From contig JAHWDD010000002.1 of NCBI GenBank assembly GCA_023897205.1, positions 434,001 to 498,000 of the forward strand: 64,000 bases of DNA, given 5' to 3'. Shown here in pieces: positions 57,838-64,000 of the stretch. Every line of letters starts with the position of its first letter. Within the stretch, counting starts at the first letter, position 1. This DNA is from Exophiala sp. HKRS030 (Eukaryota > Ascomycota > Eurotiomycetes > Chaetothyriales > Herpotrichiellaceae). Under the pieces are notes generated by a model. It ran no database searches. It worked only from the letters and a program-made list of their open reading frames with translations, and was not told where the DNA came from. A program made the translations under genes and the position numbers.

Positions 57838-60768
57838 TTACCATTTCCTCCTGGTACCCAAGACGGCAAGGACGATAATCAAGACGCAGACAACCACGCC
57901 GACAGCACACATCCAGCGGTTCAGGTTTCGCCACCACCGGGCGTTTTGGAATTTCAGCTCGGCCGCGCCGGCGAGTTGTCGTTCGGTGCGCAGTCGCGCC
58001 AGGACGTCCATCTGCTCCCACTCACTCAACGCTTCCTCGGGTGGCATGTATTGCTGCCTCGACGTGCGCTCCGAACCCCTCGCGGCGTGGGAGATGGCGT
58101 TGGCGTATGCTGCCTTCTCCAGATCGGCATACGAGCTGGGTCGACGTGGCAACGGGAGGAACGCAGCGACGAACCAAGTCAGAGGCACGACAAAGCCCAG
58201 CGCGAAACAGGCAACTTGAGTGCTGCGCAGGTTGGCGCGCGGCATGAAGCCGCCAGATCGTGTGGTGATGATGCTGGGTGCCGTCCAACGGCTGTGCGAG
58301 TTGAATGGAAACCCGAACCCCCTCGACGCGCTAGACCCAGTGTTGAGCCGGTTGTCGTGGTGCAAATGCGGCGACCCTGACCAGCGCCGAGATGTCCTTT
58401 GATGGACCGGTGAAGGATGGTAGATGACGGACTGGCTTTCGGAAGGACTGACACTGTATCCGCCGTTGCTGTATCGACGGTAGTGCGTGTGGTGGATGGT
58501 GTAGGAGGAGCGACCATGGAGCAGTGGCTGTTGGTGTATTTCTACCACGCCAGCCCAATGAGCACGAGGATCAGCAGGAGAAAGTGGCGCAGAGAGAGAT
58601 CGGTTGTGATTCTGCGCGGTGGGCGTTTGCTGTCGGGAGAGTGAATATGTCTGACTACGTTGATGCAGAGCTGCAGTCGCGGGTTGTTCGCGGACTGGGT
58701 TGGACACAAGTGGTCCCACGCCGGGGATGATATGTGACTTTCTGGCTTCAACACGGGGACGGGAACGGGTTTTGAGTAGGGCTTCGACACGCTCCGTCAA
58801 CACCTGGTGAAAGCTACGTGGTCGTTGCGGGCTGCCATTGTCGCTGACTTGGGCATTTGGATCATCTGGCCGTGATACTCGGCTCGGCGACAGGGCTAGA
58901 TTATGCAAATTCGCTTGGGAGTTACTGGCGTACAGGTATTGGAAGGAGTCGTGATAAAAGCCCGAGTAATATCGCTTGGCCCACGTCGGTATTGGGAGAC
59001 CATTGGCGGCTGTGCTCGTGCTTCCTGAAGAAGTTGGCCGAGAAAGAAAACTATGTTGATGTCGTAACTGCGTAAATGATTTCATGGAATTAAGTCGCGA
59101 TTGCTGCGATGAAGTCGGTGAATAGATAAAGCTGCCACTGCGGCTAGGATGAGAAGGTGATCTGTATACCTCATCGCTCGAAGGAAGGGCTGACACCTCG
59201 TCGGAGGCCTCGTGACTTTCATTCTCCTGGTCCAGTACAATCCGAATCTGAGATTGGTTACCAACGTCATTGATGATATAGGCCGAAGCTGGAGCAAGTT
59301 CGTCCGAATGCAAGTAGTCATCTACGTCTAGCTCGAGCTCGGACGAAGCTACACTTGCGGAGCGAGTTTTGATTCCTCTCGAAGCTTCGGATGGCACTGC
59401 TGAAAGTCGAGATGCAAATATCGGCCGGCCACCATCAGTGGACATACTGCGAGACGCCCGCTTCGGAACCACAAGGCCAACGTGTTGGCTTCGTGGTGGC
59501 GCGCGTACGATAGGATACTGGATTCGAGGAGGACTCGAGCTAAGAGCGGCTTGAAGGCTGGCGTGAGTTCCTGAGAGAGAACTATTATCGGAACTCGGCA
59601 GGTCGCTACTGGCGATTCTTCGCACGATAGGGCTGGACTCATCCTGGGAATCCTCTACCTGTCGTATGCTTTGAGGCGCCGAAGAAAGAAACCCACGGTT
59701 ATCTGGAGAAATGATGCTAGCTGCTGCCGAGGTCGGAATGTACGGGTCCAACGGTGGACTGGATGCGAGAGGGTTCCTTGCGCCGGCTCTTTCTGCAAAG
59801 CTTTGGGTGCTTCCAACGGTCTCAGAGCGTTTGCGCTTCCTCGACGATGTCGAGGAAGACCGCGAAAACCTCGAGTATTCCAGGCCTCCATGCCGAGGAC
59901 CTCCAGGAGAAGAAGTGCCTAATTTAACCACGAGTGGGCTCGAGGATATATCGGGCAGTGGGAGGTGTTCTGTGCTCGACGTAGTTGCTAGGCGGACGAT
60001 ATTTGGACTTGAGGAGCTGTCTTGAGCAATACTCGAGCTAGGATCCTCTGAAAACGGTTCAAGAACAGCGCCAGACAGATCTTGAAAGGCTGGTGGTCTA
60101 GGACTTGAAGTCACACCTAGGACTCTATAGTTTGGGCTTGATGTGGCGGCCACGCGCTCCGCAATGGAGATGAAAGATGATCCGGACGACAATCTCTTCA
60201 CTGGACGCCTGCCCGCCGGCAAAGTCGGTAACAAAGCCAAATCATCAGAAGAGATTTTGCGTAGAGAATCCCACGCAAATGCTCCAGATAGACTCTCACT
60301 TGAGCTTACACTTCTCAGTCGCGTCGAATTTGCCGTGCTCGGTCGGAGCGGTGGTGATGTAGCTGTTGAAGGACAAGAAGAGTCTTCCGCCTGAGATTCG
60401 TAGAGTTCCCTCAATGCTTTGACAGATCGTTTCAACTTCACGCCCTGCCGTGCCGCGCCTTGAGGCGTCCGTTGCCCGTCATTGCTCCTCCCACTGTTGA
60501 CTTCCCACGGGAAACCGAAGAAACTGGTGCTCGACCCGGGAGTGTCCTTCTTTTTCTTGATCGAACTCGGTAGCAGGACATGAGCCGGTTTGGTTGGAAA
60601 AGGAGTGGTGTTGTAAATGCTGATATTCTCTTGTTCGGCCCGCGCATCTCTACCGGACCGGAAAGATAGCTCGTTGGCTTGAGACTGTGTCCGCTCTGCG
60701 AGGGGCGTCCTCCCCGGGGAGGTCCGTTTCGGCGATCTCTGCTTCACCGACGAAGGGGACGAGGACAT
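57838..60768 (-). CDS. Serine-rich fungal protein with C-terminal membrane hairpin
   Basis: Single exon, 976 residues. Residues 1-840 are low-complexity: Ser, Pro, Thr, Arg-rich, with many SP/TP sites and basic patches (for example SPKRTSPGRTPLAERT near the start), and no enzymatic fold. Two hydrophobic helices lie near the end, about 852-871 (ACFALGFVVPLTWFVAAF) and 955-971 (VGVVVCVLIIVLAVLG), separated by an 80-residue loop with the YADLEKAAYANAI segment and a conserved-looking ARWWRNLNRWM just before the last helix. It is a known type of conserved, uncharacterised filamentous-fungal serine-rich protein. A large cytosolic domain anchored in a membrane by a tail hairpin is the simplest reading. 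Function not assigned. Confidence 0.8.
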   Translation of the reverse strand: MSSSPSSVKQRSPKRTSPGRTPLAERTQSQANELSFRSGRDARAEQENISIYNTTPFPTKPAHVLLPSSIKKKKDTPGSSTSFFGFPWEVNSGRSNDGQRTPQGAARQGVKLKRSVKALRELYESQAEDSSCPSTATSPPLRPSTANSTRLRSVSSSESLSGAFAWDSLRKISSDDLALLPTLPAGRRPVKRLSSGSSFISIAERVAATSSPNYRVLGVTSSPRPPAFQDLSGAVLEPFSEDPSSSIAQDSSSSPNIVRLATTSSTEHLPLPDISSSPLVVKLGTSSPGGPRHGGLEYSRFSRSSSTSSRKRKRSETVGSTQSFAERAGARNPLASSPPLDPYIPTSAAASIISPDNRGFLSSAPQSIRQVEDSQDESSPIVRRIASSDLPSSDNSSLSGTHASLQAALSSSPPRIQYPIVRAPPRSQHVGLVVPKRASRSMSTDGGRPIFASRLSAVPSEASRGIKTRSASVASSELELDVDDYLHSDELAPASAYIINDVGNQSQIRIVLDQENESHEASDEVSALPSSDEVYRSPSHPSRSGSFIYSPTSSQQSRLNSMKSFTQLRHQHSFLSRPTSSGSTSTAANGLPIPTWAKRYYSGFYHDSFQYLYASNSQANLHNLALSPSRVSRPDDPNAQVSDNGSPQRPRSFHQVLTERVEALLKTRSRPRVEARKSHIIPGVGPLVSNPVREQPATAALHQRSQTYSLSRQQTPTAQNHNRSLSAPLSPADPRAHWAGVVEIHQQPLLHGRSSYTIHHTHYRRYSNGGYSVSPSESQSVIYHPSPVHQRTSRRWSGSPHLHHDNRLNTGSSASRGFGFPFNSHSRWTAPSIITTRSGGFMPRANLRSTQVACFALGFVVPLTWFVAAFLPLPRRPSSYADLEKAAYANAISHAARGSERTSRQQYMPPEEALSEWEQMDVLARLRTERQLAGAAELKFQNARWWRNLNRWMCAVGVVVCVLIIVLAVLGTRRKW

Positions 60769-62475
60769 CGCTATCGCATCATCGATGAGGATTCAGTTTG
60801 CAGGAATCGTACTGCAACTTAAAGGCGAGAAAGTGATGACGAAACAACGAAAAGGGGTCCAAGTGGCGGACAGAGTCTCACCAGCTGTGAGGTGTTGGTA
60901 TAGTAACGAGCGACTGAAGGTGAGGTGTCTGTGCAGAGTCAACAAAACTTCTGAGCTCAAGAATAGTAGGTCGTATGTGCGGGCGTCATCGCATGCGCTG
61001 GACTAGTAGGATGAGCACTATGGGGCCGGGCCTGCATATGCATGCCGCAGGGCGAATTGGATTGTCTTGGTTGACGGTTGACGGACGGAAGGCTTGCATA
61101 TGACAGTGGACAATTGGAGATTGCAGTATTGAGGCCTGAACAATAATGGTCCGTGTCAGGAATGCTGGATATTTTGCGTCTGAGGTCGATTCAAGCCGAC
61201 CACAGCTGTAGGTCGAGGGTCAGCCGCCGACAAGAGAACCAGCGAAAGAGCATTATCGATAGCCTCCTCAGGCAGAAGACGGCGGCTGATGCTACTGTGT
61301 ACAGGATCAGGGGAGTACAATCTTGGTGAGCCGATGTACTCGTAGTGACGAGCTTGTTCACTCATTTGGTGGAGAGGAATCTCGGAAAAGAATATTGCGC
61401 AAGGCTCCATTGGTGAGAGGCGCAGGTTCTATTGCATCGGTGTGTCAAGGAGTCGCGTTTTCTTGTGATCGCGTGGCAGACGTTGGCAGATTGGAAATCC
61501 CCCATTGGGTAAAATGATAATACGGAGGAGTGATCCATGTCACGAAATTAACGCGTTAATCTTTGGCCGTTTGATGGAGATGGCCCAAGGGGGTCCATAT
61601 GGAGGCGAGGCGAGTGGTGGCTGTGCGTACTTTGTGGGAGACGGAGGAGAGAGGAGGCTCGCTAGTAGGCGTCGTAGTTGATTCGGCGAGTCCATTTGAC
61701 TAAAAACTGTTTGATTTGTTGGCTGATCAAATTGATCCGATGAGCTGGTATTGTACTAGACGGAGTAGAAAAATGAATTGCACAATGTGTGTTGTTCAGA
61801 AAAAGGTCAATGAGGAGGAAGCTGATGGTGGTGACAATAGAATAGCGCAGGCAAATCCTCCGTCGGTACGGAGTACCTACAGACACCATCAAATTACCTG
61901 CAACAGCCATGTACCTGCCACCTATCACATTGTTACTATATACTACTACAAGGTACCTAGCTAGCCACTTCTCTACCAGTGATTGCTACACTCGTACCGC
62001 CAAAAAAGAAAAAGAAACATACACTGTCACAGCTAGAGGCCAGTGAGACCAGTGAGACCTCAAAAGAACACGTCGACGCCTTGACCTCGTCAACAAGCCT
62101 GGGCCACTTTCTCGCTACTCTTCGCGTCTCTCCTTTATCTGTCTGTATGATTGCCTTTGTTTCCAACCATCATTGACCAACTACACCGCTTTTCTCCCTA
62201 TTATTCACCGGGGTTCGTCGTTCTAAATGGCACCCATTGATCTGCTGTACAGACTGAGGTCGACCTATTTTGGCCATAAAGGTTCGTCATTGGATTACCT
62301 CGGGGTGGCTATTACTCCGTGCTCTTGTCTGTACCACAATCACCAGCAAGATGCGAAACTAACTCTGCCCCAAATCTTTTCCAAGTCTCTCCACATCCTC
62401 AACTTCGTCTAGTCACATTCGTATTCCATTTCTTGAGCCCTTGCCATCTTTTATCGATAGCTGCTGATACGGACA
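60769..62475. other. Intergenic: divergent promoter region, 1.7 kb
   Basis: No gene recognised. TACGGAGTAC at 61867-61876 and related TACGGAGG/GACGGAGTA variants at 61521 and 61759, plus TTACTCCGT at 62312-62320, are clustered here. Confidence 0.5.
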
Positions 62476-63529
62476 ATGACGACAGAGGAGGAAAAGCCCG
62501 TCATCTCGACCGCAACTGCAACCGCGCTCTCGGTACGTAACCAGTCCACTCCGGGGTTCATTTGCTGTCATGTTTTTTAACATAACCTCCTTTGACCAGG
62601 TGGCCTTCACACTAATTTATGTGATACCCTTCTATCTGTCGAGGTCGACGCGACCATCGCCGACCTTGAATCGAGATGCACCTTCGGTCATTCGAGCGCG
62701 GATACGCACCGTCACTCTGGCCTGCATTGCAGCCTCTGCGGCAACCTTTTATTTACTTGTTGTGACAGCTAAACTGACACCGGTCGATGCTCTACATTTC
62801 ATGGGTTGGTGGCCGGTCCAATTGACTGACGTGGTCAAATGTTGCGCTTTGACCTTTCTCCTCTTTCTCGGTCCCCTGTTCGAGAAACTCTTTGTGGAGG
62901 GACGCCTGGGTGATTTGCGCCGTGGTCGGAAAATTGTCGAAACACTAAAAAGTTGGCAAGGCTATCGTAACTATGTGGCCGGTCCTATCACGGAGGAGGT
63001 CATCTTCCGCTCTGTTCTGGTACCAGTACATCTGTTGGCCAAGGTGTCGTCGACAAAGATTGTCTTTCTGACACCACTATACTTCGGAATTGCTCATGTG
63101 CATCATTTCTATGAGTTTATCCTGACTCATCCTCATACACCCCTCCTGCCCGCTCTCTTACGATCGGTCTTCCAATTTGGATACACAACGCTGTTTGGCT
63201 GGATAGCCGACTTCATCTACCTTCGTACGGGCTCGATTTATGCCTGTATTTTAATTCACACATTTTGCAATTGGGTCGGGCTGCCTCGATTTTGGGGTCG
63301 CGTCCAACGCCGAGAGGAGTATCCGCTGTCACCTATAGCCATACGAGGCAAAGACGATACCGATGCGATCCAAGCTAATGGAAGAGGAGGACCTCAAGAC
63401 CTCAAGTTGACGGTGGCCTACTATGTCTTGCTGTTGACCGGAGCCTATTCCTTCTATGCCGGACTATGGCCACTGACAGCGTCATCACTTGCACTGGCCG
63501 ATTTTGAGGGCAAGAAGGTTCACTTATAA
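62476..63529 (+). CDS. rce1: CAAX prenyl protease 2 (Rce1)
   Basis: Exons 62476-62532 and 62600-63529; 987 nt, 328 residues. The intron falls after a 19-residue Thr/Glu-rich N-terminus and before the first membrane helix (VAFTLIYVIPFYL). Catalytic motifs of the CPBP/Abi glutamic protease family are present: GPITEEVIFRSVLVP (Glu151, Glu152, Arg156), the His-bearing FGIAHVHHFYEF, and HTFCNW with the conserved Asn. About eight hydrophobic segments. Role: endoproteolytic removal of the last three residues of prenylated CAAX proteins (Ras, Rho, a-factor) at the ER membrane, between farnesylation and Ste14 methylation. A small downstream gap of 218 bases separates it from the next gene on the same strand. 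Confidence 0.95.
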
Positions 63530-63747
63530 GGTTAGACATAGAAATTTATAATAGATGGCTTCTCAGTCGCTGCTCGGCTGAGATTTGCTATGTCCGAGGT
63601 CGCTAACGACTTAACACCGACGTCCTTCTCAAAAATAAAATCAGCGATTATTCAGATATGAGAAATTAGATTAAACAAGTTGAGAGACACTTTTGTTGTT
63701 TGCTTTCTGACTTGATTGCTTAGGATGCGTGTCTATCCTTTTCTAGA

Positions 63748-64000
63748 ATGATGCCTCCCATGAGGCTTGCACGTCTGCATCATCCCGCCCCGTGCGTCCT
63801 TCGAACCTCCCCGGCAGCGCAGCGGGCGACGCTCAAGACGCATGCGGCGCCCGCACCCTTCCCCGTGATCCCTACGTGTCCCGACCCGACATGCCCTTGC
63901 TCCTCGATGCCCGCGGGCCTGGACATAGACCGCAAGGCTCACCTCAGCGGCACCATGTCGGCTCACTCGCAACACCTGATCGTCTCGACCGGGCGGTCCG
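63748..64000 (+). CDS. aim32: Aim32-like mitochondrial thioredoxin-fold (2Fe-2S ferredoxin-type) protein, 5' part
   Basis: Open from the ATG at 63748 to the window end (84 codons, truncated). Alternative starts at 63751 and 63760 lie within the same leader. The first 35 residues are rich in Arg, Ala, His and Pro with few acids, like a mitochondrial presequence. Then comes TCPDPTCPCSSMP with closely spaced Cys residues, a GLDIDRKA segment, and SGTMSAHSQHLIVSTGRS, which match the start of Aim32/sucrase-ferredoxin-like proteins (CPC...MP.DLDID...L.GTM...Q..I.TGR). Yeast Aim32 is a mitochondrial 2Fe-2S protein involved in redox quality control of import. The C-terminal half with the cluster-binding motifs lies outside the window, so the assignment rests on the N-terminal block. 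Confidence 0.75.
   Translation, partial: MMPPMRLARLHHPAPCVLRTSPAAQRATLKTHAAPAPFPVIPTCPDPTCPCSSMPAGLDIDRKAHLSGTMSAHSQHLIVSTGRS

Noticed and set aside
1..64000. CRISPR array, prokaryotic operon or biosynthetic gene cluster
   Set aside because: The DNA is fungal, with introns and monocistronic genes; no regularly spaced repeats, and no PKS, NRPS or terpene synthase gene was seen.

Overview
The window is nuclear DNA from a filamentous ascomycete (Pezizomycotina). The evidence is short introns (45-150 bases) with GT...CTAAC/CTGAC...AG signals, housekeeping genes with fungal domain layouts (AspC/Cdc12 septin, Pwp2, Erd2, Rce1, Cyk3), and a HET-domain gene beside NACHT-ankyrin debris, which is typical of this subphylum. 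I cannot fix order or genus from the sequence. I rebuilt the splicing by hand; every multi-exon model below keeps a continuous reading frame and gives a coding length divisible by three.

Layout. 0-8 kb is an accessory, self/non-self type locus. A frameshifted NACHT-ankyrin relic lies next to a giant seven-exon minus-strand gene (about 2262 residues) that fuses a sacsin/NO VEIN-type GHKL ATPase, a DUF3883 (NOV C-terminal) domain and a complete HET domain. This fusion is the most striking object here. 9.7-13.3 kb is the cytokinesis gene cyk3; 15.5-17.2 kb is a Dal5/Tna1-type MFS transporter. 17.2-22.5 kb is gene-poor and holds an F-box-family gene broken by two in-frame TGA codons.

22.5-47.8 kb is the gene-dense core: WW-domain protein, FMN-dependent 2-hydroxyacid oxidase-like enzyme, GGCT/AIG2-like protein, septin Cdc12/AspC divergent from Pwp2, METTL25-like methyltransferase, NADH pyrophosphatase divergent from glutamine-dependent NAD synthetase, a SWIRM protein, a DJ-1/PfpI protein, an Asp/Glu-racemase/arylmalonate-decarboxylase-like enzyme, and GTP cyclohydrolase I. 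47.8-52.9 kb has no recognisable gene but contains a 281-base element with perfect 23-base inverted termini and TA ends, probably a mariner-type MITE. 52.9-64 kb carries a protein with a Ty3/gypsy-type H2C2 integrase zinc finger (probably domesticated), the Erd2 receptor, a serine-rich membrane protein, the Rce1 protease and the 5' end of an Aim32-like gene that runs off the window.

Most core genes act independently. The exceptions by theme are NAD metabolism (NAD synthetase and NADH pyrophosphatase share one 0.65-kb divergent promoter region), cell division (septin and Cyk3), and 18S rRNA maturation (Pwp2). No tRNA, rRNA or CRISPR array was seen. A short palindrome-prone motif (TACGGAGTA and its complement) recurs in intergenic DNA across the window.
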